This document shows positions 54,380 through 63,336 of a stretch of 64,000 bases of DNA, in pieces (position 1 is the first letter of the stretch; each line of letters begins with the position of its first letter). Under the pieces are notes generated by a model that searched no databases, was not told the DNA's origin, and worked only from the letters and a program-made list of their open reading frames with translations. This DNA is from Lederbergia galactosidilytica (GTDB lineage: Bacteria > Bacillota > Bacilli > Bacillales > Bacillaceae_C). The translations under genes and the position numbers were made by a program. Location of the stretch: contig NZ_JAGGKH010000012.1 of NCBI RefSeq assembly GCF_017873565.1, forward strand, positions 1-64,000, in the 5' to 3' direction.

Positions 54380-54930
54380 TGCACAACTTTACACTTGGAT
54401 TGCGCGACTCTTTACTTGGATTGCGCAACTTTATACCTTCATTGCGCGACTCTTTACTGGATTGCGCAACTTTACACCTTCATTGCGTGACTCTTTGCCT
54501 GGATTGCGCGACTTTACACCTGCATTGCGCGACTCTTTGCCTGGATTGCGCAACTTCCACCTAATTGCGTGACTTTTTACTGGATTGCGCAACTTCCACC
54601 TAATTGCGTGACTTTTTACTGGATTGCGCAACTTCCACCTAATTGCGCGACTCTTTACCTGCATTGCGCAACTTTACACCTTCATTGCGCGACTCTTTAC
54701 CTGCATTGCGTGACTTCCACCTAATTGCGCGGCCCTTTACCTAGATTGCGCAACTTTACACCTTCATTGCGCGACTCTTTACTGGATTGCGCAACTTTAC
54801 ACCTTCATTGCGTGACTCTTTGCCTGGATTGCGCAACTCTACACCTTCATTGCGCGGCCCTTTACCTAGATTGCGCAACTTTACACCTTCATTGCGTGAC
54901 TCTTTGCCTGGATTGCGCGACTTTCAATTA
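54380..54930. repeat. Tandem array of about 27 units with TTGCGCAA/TTGCGCGA cores
   Basis: Units of 19-21 nt all start with ATTGCG. Two types tend to alternate: ATTGCGCAACTTTACACCTTC and ATTGCGCGACTCTTTACCTGG, so much of the array has a ~41-nt super-unit. Variants include GCGTGAC and GCGCGGCCC. The first unit (54380) and last are degenerate. Unit lengths change by one or two bases and stops interrupt the frames, so it is not a coding repeat. There are no unique spacers, so it is not CRISPR. It ends about 140 nt before the GNAT gene. Confidence 0.9.
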
Positions 54931-55070
54931 CATGGTGGAAGTTCAGAGAGGTTTTGCACGACTCTTCTTCCCGCGATTAGTAGGAGTGTTCCCTGTTCCT
55001 CAGCAACAATGATATAATGGTTAAACTGTCGAGTAGCGAGCTAGCTTTGATAGAAAGGAGCAATCCCTTT

Positions 55071-55547
55071 ATGAAACCAATCCCTATATTTATGCATCAC
55101 ACTTTAGAAGACATTCCTAAATACACTATGCCCTCCGGCTTTCACTTTCGTTTTTATGAACGAGAGGATGATCTAGGCAATTGGGCTAGGATTGTTACTG
55201 CCACGAAAGAGTTTGCAAATGAAACTGAAGCAATCGGGCGTTTTAAAAAAGAATTTCTCCCATTTAAAGATCAATTATTCAAGCGGGTAATTTTTATCGA
55301 GACAAAGGATGGAGAGACGATTGGAACAGCCACTGCCTGGTTTGGTATGTGGCAAAAAGAGGAACTAGGAAGACTCCATTGGGTTGAAATTCTCCCAGAT
55401 TATCAAGGTCAAGGGTTAGGTAAACCTTTAATTTCTAAAACAATGGAATTACTGGCCCAGCATCATAATAAAGCCTATTTAAAAACCCAGGATACTAGTG
55501 AAGCAGCTATTCATATTTATCAAAAATTCGGGTGGAAAATAGTCTGA
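55071..55547 (+). CDS. GNAT family N-acetyltransferase
   Basis: The 158-residue protein has the GNAT fold: motif A LHWVEILPDYQGQGLGKPLISKTMELL with the acetyl-CoA loop QGQGLGKP, and the C-terminal AYLKTQDTSEAAIHIYQKFGW. The substrate is unknown. AAAGGAG lies about 11 nt before ATG 55071, favoured over the upstream ATG at 55017. It is downstream of the TTGCGC array and has its own terminator. Confidence 0.85.
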   Translation: MKPIPIFMHHTLEDIPKYTMPSGFHFRFYEREDDLGNWARIVTATKEFANETEAIGRFKKEFLPFKDQLFKRVIFIETKDGETIGTATAWFGMWQKEELGRLHWVEILPDYQGQGLGKPLISKTMELLAQHHNKAYLKTQDTSEAAIHIYQKFGWKIV

Positions 55548-55550
55548 CCT

Positions 55551-55594
55551 AACAGGCACACAACTTCAGGTTTGTGTGCCTGTTTCTATTTTAG
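55551..55594 (+). terminator. Terminator between the GNAT gene and dhaM
   Basis: ACAGGCACACAA pairs with TTTGTGTGCCTGT, followed by TTCTATTTT. Convergent genes flank it. Confidence 0.75.
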
Positions 55595-55614
55595 GGGAGC
55601 AAACCAAGGCATTT

Positions 55615-55986
55615 TCAAAAGCTTTCTTTTACTCGTTTGGCTACATCATCTAAATCTTTCCCCATTCCCGCCTCTACAGCAGCTACATAAGCCCCTTCTA
55701 CGATTGGCGCTTCAATCAGGCGAACATTCTCCAAGCCACTCATTTCGATCGCCATTTCTGCGTTCATTTTAGCACTACCAAGGTCATAGAACAGAAGCAC
55801 ACCTTTTCCTTGGTCAGCTTTATTGATGGCGGCTTGAATTTTATTGATACTCGTGCCGATTTCATTCTCTTCCGTACCACCCGCTATTTCAAGCGGCACG
55901 TCCTTAACGACCTGCCGAATTAGTTCTTTCACACCTTCTGCTATTTTGGAACTATGCGAAATTAGGACTACCCCTACATATGTCAT
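55615..55986 (-). CDS. dhaM: Dihydroxyacetone kinase phosphotransfer subunit DhaM
   Basis: The 123-residue EIIA-Man-like protein receives phosphate from HPr and passes it to DhaL-bound ADP. The active-site His is in GVVLISHSSKIAEGV (H11). GGTEENEIGTSINKI and LFYDLGSAKMNAEMAIEM are family motifs. Only the EIIA-like domain is present, as in other Firmicutes, without the HPr and EI domains of E. coli DhaM. It is the last gene of dhaKLM. Confidence 0.9.
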   Translation of the reverse strand: MTYVGVVLISHSSKIAEGVKELIRQVVKDVPLEIAGGTEENEIGTSINKIQAAINKADQGKGVLLFYDLGSAKMNAEMAIEMSGLENVRLIEAPIVEGAYVAAVEAGMGKDLDDVAKRVKESF

Positions 55987-55990
55987 CCTG

Positions 55991-56605
55991 TTATTTCCCT
56001 CCTAGCACTTCAGCTAATGCAGCAAACAGGTAATAAGAAGAAGTTGCACCGGCATCGATATGTCCGGCTGATTTTTCTTTAAAATAGGCAGCTCGCCCTT
56101 TTGTAGCAGTCATATCTTTTGTGGTATTCATTGCCTTTTCGGCTTCAACAAGCAAACTTGCAGTCGCAAAACCATTGTCTTTAAGCCACGCCACAACAGG
56201 TTGCCAAACATCTACCATTGTTTTTTCGCCTGTTGTTGCTTTGCCACGCTGTTTTATTCCATCTAAAGCTGCTTCTAGGCCTTTTACAAAAGCTGTTTCA
56301 TTTAATACTTGCTGTCCCGCAGTCGCAACAGACATTTTTAAAAAGGCAGTCCCAAACAAAGGCCCAGAAGCACCCCCCACTTTAGAAATCAAGGTCATAG
56401 CTACATCTTTGAAAACATCTGATGGTGTTGAGTAATTCCCAGCTTTCAACTTTTTTACCGCTTCCTTAAAGCCACGAGACATATTAAGCCCATGATCTCC
56501 ATCACCGATTGGGCGATCAAGCGAAGTAAGATATTCCCTATTTTCCTGAAATTTTTCGTTAGCTTTTTCAATCCATTGAACCGCTTGCATTGCGTTGATT
56601 TCCAT
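55991..56605 (-). CDS. dhaL: Dihydroxyacetone kinase ADP-binding subunit DhaL
   Basis: The 204-residue subunit binds ADP and Mg2+. The Asp-rich metal loop LDRPIGDGDHGLNMSRG (about residues 29-45) and GGASGPLFGTAFL nucleotide loop are present, with the C-terminal GHIDAGATSSYYLFAAL. The frame extends to 56731 and overlaps dhaK, but AAAGGAG before ATG 56605 decides the start. It lies 41 nt after dhaK. Confidence 0.92.
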   Translation of the reverse strand: MEINAMQAVQWIEKANEKFQENREYLTSLDRPIGDGDHGLNMSRGFKEAVKKLKAGNYSTPSDVFKDVAMTLISKVGGASGPLFGTAFLKMSVATAGQQVLNETAFVKGLEAALDGIKQRGKATTGEKTMVDVWQPVVAWLKDNGFATASLLVEAEKAMNTTKDMTATKGRAAYFKEKSAGHIDAGATSSYYLFAALAEVLGGK

Positions 56606-56646
56606 GTGGCGTAACTCCTTTCCTATTTCAAGTGGTAGATAAGCTT

Positions 56647-57636
56647 TTATGGATGAAAAGCAATCGTGTCTGCTGCTGCATCGAGCAGTGACTTTAATTC
56701 TTCGTCCAATTGCAGTAGTGTAAGCGAGCACCCCGCCATTTCCATTGAAGTCATATATTCGCCAACATATGTCCTATAGATATGTATTCCTTTCTCGCTT
56801 AAGATTTTTTGTACATTTTTATTCAGAATATAGAGTTCCATTTCTGGTGTAGCTCCAAGTCCATTGATCATTACAGCAACTTCGCCAGAGAATTCTCGAT
56901 CCCTGACTATTTTCTCCGTCAGTTCACTTGCAATTTCAGCTGCCTTGCCAATCTTTTTTCTTTCGATCCCCGGTTCTCCGTGAATCCCAATCCCAATTTC
57001 CATTTCATTTTCGTCCAATTGGAAACTTGGTTTTCCTGCTGCCGGTACTGTACAAGGAGTAAGCGCCATTCCCATGGAGCGAACATTGGCAACGACTTTC
57101 TCCGCAACACGCTTTACTTCCGATAATTCGGCTCCCTCATCTGCTTTCGCACCGGCAATTTTATGAACAAATACCGTACCAGCGATCCCACGGCGTCCCG
57201 TTGTGAATGAACTATCTTCCACTGCCACATCATCGTTCACAATCACCTTTTCTACCTTGATACCTTCTGCTTCTGCCAATTCCGCCGCCATTTCAAAATT
57301 CATCACATCCCCGGTATAATTTTTAATCACGAGGAAAACACCTTTGCCACTATCCACAGCTTTAATCGCTTCCAAAACTTGATCTGGTGTTGGTGAGGTA
57401 AACACTTCTCCCACGACAGCTGCATCTAACATCCCCTTCCCGATGTATCCAGCATGGGCTGGTTCATGGCCACTGCCTCCACCACTAACAAGTCCCACTT
57501 TGCCAGTTACCGGCACATTCTTGCTAGTCACAACTGTGGTCTCAGGTAGTCTTTGCAGTTTTTCCGGGTAAGCTAGTACCAATCCTTCTAGCATGTCCTC
57601 CACCGTTTCATTTGGATCATTCAAGATTTTCTTCAT
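56647..57636 (-). CDS. dhaK: Dihydroxyacetone kinase substrate-binding subunit DhaK
   Basis: The 329-residue subunit binds dihydroxyacetone covalently through a His in GIGIHGEPG (about residue 217). GLVSGGGSGHEPAHAGYIGKGMLDAAV, VIKNYTGDVMNFEMA and SMGMALTPCTVPAAGKPSF are characteristic. The product of the complex is DHA phosphate, entering glycolysis. AAAGGAGG precedes ATG 57636. It heads dhaKLM; glycerol dehydrogenase at 24 kb could supply DHA. Confidence 0.93.
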   Translation of the reverse strand: MKKILNDPNETVEDMLEGLVLAYPEKLQRLPETTVVTSKNVPVTGKVGLVSGGGSGHEPAHAGYIGKGMLDAAVVGEVFTSPTPDQVLEAIKAVDSGKGVFLVIKNYTGDVMNFEMAAELAEAEGIKVEKVIVNDDVAVEDSSFTTGRRGIAGTVFVHKIAGAKADEGAELSEVKRVAEKVVANVRSMGMALTPCTVPAAGKPSFQLDENEMEIGIGIHGEPGIERKKIGKAAEIASELTEKIVRDREFSGEVAVMINGLGATPEMELYILNKNVQKILSEKGIHIYRTYVGEYMTSMEMAGCSLTLLQLDEELKSLLDAAADTIAFHP

Positions 57637-57734
57637 AAAAAGAACCTCCTTTAAAACATGATCAATCTAATTTAAGTATAACGTATTTTGTAACCTAAGA
57701 TATCCATTATTTCTCACATGTTTTCAGAACCCTT

Positions 57735-58208
57735 CTAATCAGTTGACATGTTTATCACTGATTTAACAGCCTTTTCTATTTCTATATACCCTGTACAGCG
57801 ACAAATGTTAGATTCAAGCCACTTCGTTATTTCCTCATCTGAGGGATTTTTTCGCATTTTGAGTAAAGAATGACAATTCATTAGAAATCCAGGTGTACAA
57901 TATCCACATTGAAAAGCAAAGTGATCGACAAATGCTCCTTGGATGGAATCATTTCATCCCTCGATCGTAAGAATTTCCTTCTCCCTCACTTCAACAGCTA
58001 AAGTTAGACAAGACTTTTGAGCAACACCATCAATATTAACCGTACAGGCTCCACAATCTCCATTTAGACAACCTGGTTTTGCTCCTGTTAAGCCTGATTT
58101 ATTTCTCAAGACATCTAAAAGAATCTCTGAATAGCGGAATGTTACCTCTTTCTCTTCCCCATTTATCGATAATTTTGTGCTTACTTTCAAGGAGCTAGAC
58201 GACTCCAT
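57735..58208 (-). pseudogene. Xanthine-dehydrogenase-type [2Fe-2S] subunit with in-frame TGA
   Basis: The first 84 codons from ATG 58208 encode the plant-type [2Fe-2S] domain (Cys 47, 52, 55 and 67 in GCLNGDCGACTVN and KSC). A TGA follows at 57954-57956. The same frame continues without another stop to TAG at 57735, encoding the second cluster domain (FQCGYCTPGFLMNCHSL and NICRCTGYIEIEKAV). The full frame of 157 residues is the normal length, so one nonsense change splits the gene. Without read-through the enzyme lacks its second cluster. It overlaps the FAD subunit gene by 14 nt and has a good RBS. Confidence 0.85.
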
Positions 58209-59043
58209 TTTCCTCTCCTCCTAATTCACGCAAAATATCATAAAGAGTATTTTTTAAGACAAACAATCGATAACCGGACGAACCTTCCGTATCATCTAAA
58301 ACAGGTACATCTAAACGACTCAAAGCAAGTTCAATTCTTTCTTCATAGGTAAGTTCCACTCTGTTTAGAAAGTCCTCGATTTGACTAGCCCGAAACGGAA
58401 AATGAGTTAGACCACTTATAGCGACTCTAAGCTTCTCTTCTACCTTAAGTACAGCAACGGTAATAAGAGGATACCCCGTATTCCATTGCCGCCTCCTTTT
58501 TACACTTATAAAGGGCATTTCAATATATCTCCGGTTTGTTTTGATTTGGACGAGAAACTCGCCACGATTTAATAAAAGTTGTTCGTTGAAAACTTCGCCA
58601 ATAGGTACCGTTGTGATTCCCTGACTTCCGGCTATTACCATTTGACTGTCAGCCAATAAAAAAGGTAACACTGCTTCACGGTAAAAAATCTGCCCACAAA
58701 TATTTCCACCGACCGTGATTTTATTCCTTGCTGTTCGATCAGCAATTTCACGAACCGTTTTACTTAATAATGGAAACAGATTCATTTCCTCTATGTCCGT
58801 TAAAGTCTTAGCTGCCCCTATTATGAGGGTATCTTCATTTAGCTCCATCATATTGCATTCCAAAATGCCCTTAATATCGATCACTGCTCCTGTTTTCACA
58901 AGATTTAATCTCCCGAGTGTAATTATTTCCGTACCACCCGAAAAAAACAATGGGGACTTTCCCTGTTGGTCTAAATCAACAAATAAGGATGTTGCTTCAG
59001 CAATGGAAGCGGATTCGTAATATGCAAAATCATACGATATCAA
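58195..59043 (-). CDS. Xanthine dehydrogenase-type FAD-binding subunit
   Basis: The 282-residue protein is the medium subunit of a molybdenum hydroxylase (CoxM/XdhB/PucC type). It has the FAD-binding SGGTEIITLGRL motif, IIGAAKTLTDIE, and TVGGNICGQIFYREAVLPFLLA. The second motif usually reads TxGGN-x-x-AS-P and is altered here. The start TTG 59043 overlaps the stop of the large subunit gene by 4 nt. It transfers electrons from the clusters to FAD. Confidence 0.88.
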   Translation of the reverse strand: MISYDFAYYESASIAEATSLFVDLDQQGKSPLFFSGGTEIITLGRLNLVKTGAVIDIKGILECNMMELNEDTLIIGAAKTLTDIEEMNLFPLLSKTVREIADRTARNKITVGGNICGQIFYREAVLPFLLADSQMVIAGSQGITTVPIGEVFNEQLLLNRGEFLVQIKTNRRYIEMPFISVKRRRQWNTGYPLITVAVLKVEEKLRVAISGLTHFPFRASQIEDFLNRVELTYEERIELALSRLDVPVLDDTEGSSGYRLFVLKNTLYDILRELGGEENGVV

Positions 59044-61361
59044 CGCTTTTCCCCCTTACATCTCCATATAAATTCAGGAGTGACAGGCAGTTCATTGATG
59101 TCGACTTCGGCCGCAACGGTTAAACAATTGGCAAGCGCTGCAGGCATTCCTAATAACCCGTGTTCTCCGACTCCTCTTGCACCATATGGGGCGTCTATAT
59201 GAGGAGTCGTGACAAAATCTACCATATACTGCGGATTCTCTCCATAATGAATCGGTCTATATGTTCGCAGTTGCGGATTAAGAACCCTCCCCAACACGTC
59301 AAATATAAAAGTTTCTCGCCCAGCATAGGCTAATCCCATACTCATCGCTCCCATCACTTGCCCAAGTGCTGCTTTGCGGTTTATGACAGCCCCTATATCA
59401 ACGACCGTTGCCGCTTTCACTAATTTGTATGTAAAATCTCTTTTATCATATTCCACTTCAACGTAATACGCTGCGACCGCCCATTCTGGCCCAGGCTGTC
59501 CAGCACCTGTTTTAGGATCCAATTTCGTTATCCGTCTTATAATATAACTTCCATGGCCAATAATTTGACCACCAATGGAATGTCCATTTGGAAATGTATA
59601 CCCATAAACAACCTCTTTCAAATCCAAGCTAACGTTGGGATCATCCCTTAAAAACACTTTTCCAAACGCTACTTCAAGATCCTCGGTAGAGGTCCTTAAT
59701 ACAAAGGCCGCAATATCCTTAATTTGTCTGATCACGTCATCCGCAGCTTCTAACACGGCCCTTCCGGCCATAAAAGTTCCTCTGCTAGCTACTGTCTTCC
59801 AATGATCCGGCGTTGTTTGCGTGTCAATCCTCATTTTTACATGGATTTGATCAACGCCCATTTTCATTCGTTCTGCAAGTATTTGAGCAAGCGCGGTCTT
59901 CGTCCCCGTACCAATTTCCACTACGCCAGAAATTAAGTTTATACTCCCATCTGGATTAAACGTTAAAATCACTCCGGAACTTGCATTTGTATCAATGGTA
60001 GAAGTCTTCCAACCGCAAGCAACCCCTTTTACCCGTACCTTTCTTTCATCTATTTCCTCTATTTGTCCCTGGTCCCAATCAACAAGTTCTTTTAAGCGAT
60101 CAATACAGGCAACGACATTCCCCACATTACTTTTGTTTAATAGCACCTGTGTCGGAGTCGTATGACCTGGTAGAATAGCATTTTTCCTTCGCAGTTCAAG
60201 TGGATCCATTCCCAACTTTTTCGCTAATGTATCCATTGTTCTTTCAAAAGCAAATAGAACCTCAGAATGGCCAAACCCTCTAAATGGACTGCCATATGGA
60301 TGATTGGTGTATACACAAAGTGAATTACACCATACATGTTCAATATGATAAGGACCTGTACAGTCAACGCCACCGGCACGGCTTACATCAATCGCCTTAT
60401 CGGAATAAGCACCACCATCAAACCAATACAACATTTCAGCTGCTTTAATCATTCCATCCTTTGTGCAACCAAGCTTCACTTTCGCTTCTAAACCAACATG
60501 ACAGGGAGCAGTCGTTAAATCTTCTTCTCTCGTATACATAACCTTTACGCGCCTTCCACCAACAGCTTTAGAAGCGATATACGCTAGAATTTCCCATTGT
60601 ACAGGAGCTTTTCCTCCATAAGCTCCTCCTACCAAGGGAGTTTCTACAACGATTTTTCCTACTTCGATTCCAAAATAAATACTCATTAATTTTTTGACCA
60701 TAAATGGTGCCTGGGAAGATGTTGTAATATGCACATATCCATCTGGTTTAATTTCTGCTGTTGCACTTCTCGTTTCCATTGCTGCATGGCTTGAAGGAGA
60801 AAATCGATAATTCTCCTCGACTTGGACCTCTGACTGCTTCCAGCCTAGATCCATATTACCTTTACGGATTTTCGTTACATTGGCAATATTTGAATTGGGT
60901 ACTGGGTAGGCAGTTCCTAATTTTTCATAAGAAACTAAATTTTCGTGGATAATAGAAGCATTTTCTTTTAGAGCCTCTGTTGGCGTATTCACAACAGGAA
61001 GCTGATCATATTGGATTTCGATTAATCCTGCTGCTTTTTGGGCGATTTCGGGACGGTCCGCCACGACAAGAGCGACAGGTTCCCCATAGTACCGGACTTT
61101 ATCTACTGCAATGGGAGGACGATCTCTAATTTCTTCTCCCGTAAGGGGCAAATCATCACTTCCTACAATAATGGCTCTGACACCCGGTATTTGTTTTGCC
61201 AAGGAATCCTCAATGGATACAATTTTCGCATGACCATATGCACTTGGTACGATTTTGACATGAAGTGTATCAATAATTCGTTCATCAGCTGTATATTTGG
61301 CTCTCCCTGTCACTTTATCAAAGGCCTCTTTTCGAATCACACTTTTCCCTATAACACGCAA
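59040..61361 (-). CDS. Xanthine dehydrogenase-type molybdopterin subunit
   Basis: The large subunit of about 773 residues has an N-terminal aldehyde oxidase/xanthine dehydrogenase a/b hammerhead (RVIGKSVIRKEAFDKVTGRAKYTAD) and the molybdopterin-binding domain. Visible are PLVGGAYGGKAPVQWEI, SPFRGFGHSEVLFAFERTMD and the C-terminal PYGARGVGEHGLLGMPAAL with the catalytic Glu (GVGE). The substrate may be a purine or other N-heterocycle. AGGAGG lies 9 nt before TTG 61361, which fits the family start better than 61385. It is first in the operon; cofactor-maturation genes are not seen. Confidence 0.88.
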   Translation of the reverse strand: MRVIGKSVIRKEAFDKVTGRAKYTADERIIDTLHVKIVPSAYGHAKIVSIEDSLAKQIPGVRAIIVGSDDLPLTGEEIRDRPPIAVDKVRYYGEPVALVVADRPEIAQKAAGLIEIQYDQLPVVNTPTEALKENASIIHENLVSYEKLGTAYPVPNSNIANVTKIRKGNMDLGWKQSEVQVEENYRFSPSSHAAMETRSATAEIKPDGYVHITTSSQAPFMVKKLMSIYFGIEVGKIVVETPLVGGAYGGKAPVQWEILAYIASKAVGGRRVKVMYTREEDLTTAPCHVGLEAKVKLGCTKDGMIKAAEMLYWFDGGAYSDKAIDVSRAGGVDCTGPYHIEHVWCNSLCVYTNHPYGSPFRGFGHSEVLFAFERTMDTLAKKLGMDPLELRRKNAILPGHTTPTQVLLNKSNVGNVVACIDRLKELVDWDQGQIEEIDERKVRVKGVACGWKTSTIDTNASSGVILTFNPDGSINLISGVVEIGTGTKTALAQILAERMKMGVDQIHVKMRIDTQTTPDHWKTVASRGTFMAGRAVLEAADDVIRQIKDIAAFVLRTSTEDLEVAFGKVFLRDDPNVSLDLKEVVYGYTFPNGHSIGGQIIGHGSYIIRRITKLDPKTGAGQPGPEWAVAAYYVEVEYDKRDFTYKLVKAATVVDIGAVINRKAALGQVMGAMSMGLAYAGRETFIFDVLGRVLNPQLRTYRPIHYGENPQYMVDFVTTPHIDAPYGARGVGEHGLLGMPAALANCLTVAAEVDINELPVTPEFIWRCKGEKR

Positions 61362-61575
61362 ATTTCTCCACCTCCTCTTTAACATCCTTATCCATATATA
61401 TTGGCGTATATTGATAACTTGCCTATTTGATTAAAAAATCTTCTCTTGACATTTAGTGTCCGAGAAAATGTTTAAACATAATATAGAGGTAATACATTTA
61501 ATCCAATTTCCACATGTCTGCATTTCTAAAAACACCTAGATAGTAGGCATATAATGATAGAGAATTAGGGTGAAC

Positions 61576-61971
61576 ATGATGAATAGCAAAAATAATGCGG
61601 GCAAAAGTGAACATATTTTAGAAGATGAAGAACTAATGGCAGCTTTAGAGGAACAAATTGCAACTTTACAATGGATTCAAGCGGCTGCTATTCTTACGGA
61701 AGCAGTACTGCTATCCAAGTTATATTCATTAAAGGAGAATGTTGAAGAAGGTGAAGATAAAATTTTAACCGGAATATGGGTACAAACCCTTGGGCAATTA
61801 ATGGAGGCTTTAGGTGTTACCCAGCAAATTAACACAACGGATAAGTCTTCCATATTCAAAGCTGAAAAAACGGCAGTCACAGGGGATTTAATCCAATCTA
61901 TTGGGGCGGGTCTACAAGCATGGGGTGGTGAAGAATTATTGAAAGCAGCCGCAGAAGAACTTATTCCTTAA
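61576..61971 (+). CDS. Small helical protein of unknown function
   Basis: The product of about 131 residues is acidic and Ala/Leu/Gln-rich, with repeated segments of similar shape: GIWVQTLGQLMEALGVTQQ and DLIQSIGAGLQAWGGEELL. This W/L-x-Q-x-x-G-x-x-x-x-A-x-G pattern resembles the glycine-zipper-like repeats of certain Bacillaceae repetitive proteins, but I cannot name a function. GTG 61570 and ATGs at 61576 and 61579 are all possible starts; the weak RBS TAGGG fits 61576 or 61579. It is divergent from the xanthine-dehydrogenase-type operon. Confidence 0.6.
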   Translation: MMNSKNNAGKSEHILEDEELMAALEEQIATLQWIQAAAILTEAVLLSKLYSLKENVEEGEDKILTGIWVQTLGQLMEALGVTQQINTTDKSSIFKAEKTAVTGDLIQSIGAGLQAWGGEELLKAAAEELIP

Positions 61972-62323
61972 ACAACCAAGTTTTTGACTTTTATTGACTC
62001 GAATCTTTTTATTTAGGGGAATAAGAAAAGCACCTATACTTCCCGCCACAGGTGCCGCAACGAAATATTCATGGCGAAAATCATGTGTTCACATCACATG
62101 TATTGCCTTATCTTCGACTTACACTTTTTTGTTTGAGCTTGATTTATTTTTCATCATTAATATGTCACATGTTCTGGCACAATTTAGGATTGTTTTATAT
62201 TTCAATCTACCTTAAAGGCAAGAACAACTCTAAAAGAAGATCATCAACATTTAGGCAATTTCATTGAGAAGATTGCTCACACCTTTTCCATATAAATCGA
62301 TCTGACAGCCATGTTTGGTAGGT
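61972..62323. other. Intergenic stretch before element copy 2
   Basis: About 350 bases. A CACCT...AGGTG hairpin (62031-62053) lies near the start. No supported gene is seen; the two small plus-strand frames have no RBS. Confidence 0.35.
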
Positions 62324-62688
62324 TTTAACAGATTCCCGAAAGAAGTCTCCATCTTCAATCGTGTTCAGAGCGTAGCCCAACGATAAGGGGGAGATGAATT
62401 TCGGTTGGCGTAAGCCGAAGTTACTTACTATTCATAAAAATATGATATAATAAGTACAAGTGTTCCTTAATAACTGGATATATAGGGTTGCACAGAATCA
62501 AATATACGAAAACCAAGTTGTCCTTCTGTGCGTAAAAGATCCAAGGTAACGAAAGAACCTCTGAAACTGTCGGACATCTACCGCTGGAACAGCGGGAAGC
62601 AACGCTCAGGGAGATGAAAGGTTGCTTTCATCGTGGAACAGCTCCCACTTCAAATTATCATTAGAAAATTAAGTGGTGAGTAGTTCAC
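62324..62688 (+). mobile_element. Non-autonomous IS200/IS605-like element, copy 2 (possible omega/reRNA locus)
   Basis: This 365-bp element matches copy 1 (24811-25181) over its whole length with scattered substitutions and small indels. Stems are preserved by paired changes: the CCGCTG-GAA-CAGCGG hairpin is perfect here while copy 1 has an altered loop and arm, and the right-end hairpin CTCCCACTT/AAGTGGTGAG is cleaner. TGATATAAT (62443-62451) keeps the extended -10. It starts after TTTAAC and ends GAGTAGTTCAC; flanking DNA differs completely from copy 1, so both ends are defined by comparison. No transposase or TnpB frame is present. Confidence 0.6.
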
Positions 62689-62804
62689 TGCAAGGGGAGT
62701 TAGCATGTCTCATAGTCTTTTCACTTACTTATTTTGGCAAGCCCGTTCAAATGATGGATGTCTCCCATTTTATTCCCTCTCGTAAAGTCCTTCGTAATCG
62801 TGAA

Positions 62805-63170
62805 TCAATTAACACTTCCCGAAAAATGGATATATTGAGAATTAGCTAGACCGATTAACTCTCTAATAAGATATTGATTAAGAGTACCTTGGGCAAATAA
62901 CGCAATTTCCATACCCTCATAATATTTTTTCAATTGTTCAGCGATTTTGCTCACTCTTTTTATGATGATCGCATGGTTTTCATTTCCCCAAATAATGCCA
63001 TTCATTTGGCTCGAAATCTTCGTCAAAATCCACTTCTAGAAATTGTTCCAATAATTCACTTAATCCTGCACCTGTAGAGGACTCAAGATATCTATCTCCT
63101 ATGCTTCTTTCATTCCTTTCTACTATATTCCAAGAGGTACTTTTTATGATAGCTATAGAGATAATTGCAG
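62805..63170 (-). pseudogene. Possible degraded small gene
   Basis: Two overlapping minus-strand frames look protein-like. One, without a start codon, reads NIVERNERSIGDRYLES...GLSELLEQFLEVDFDEDFEPNEW and stops near 63000. The other (62805-63026) reads NHAIIIKRVSKIAEQLKKYYEGMEIALFAQGTLNQYLIRELIG. A frameshift between them would join the two. I do not recognise either part, so this is weak. Confidence 0.25.
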
Positions 63171-63336
63171 TTGATTATAAGGGTTATTCTACATACAAGA
63201 ATCAAACGAAATGTTTCATTTCTATTTTGCAAAGCTTCTTTTCAATTCTTTTAATCCCAGTTTACTTGCTATAATTTCCCTTTTATGGGATAATCACATC
63301 AGAACAAGTGTGCGTTTTATAATTAGAGGTGCTGTT

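Noticed and set aside
54380-54930. CRISPR array
   Set aside because: Units are contiguous with no unique spacers, units are 19-21 nt and diverge among themselves, and no cas gene is nearby.
54354-55017. Open frames across the TTGCGC array encoding heptad-like LRDSLPGLRNFTPS repeats
   Set aside because: Several frames on both strands are open only because the unit is nearly a multiple of three. Unit lengths vary, frames are interrupted, and there is no RBS.
57954-57956. Selenocysteine codon in the iron-sulfur subunit
   Set aside because: The position is a variable linker, not a Cys ligand or active-site residue, and no SECIS-like hairpin directly after the TGA was recognised.
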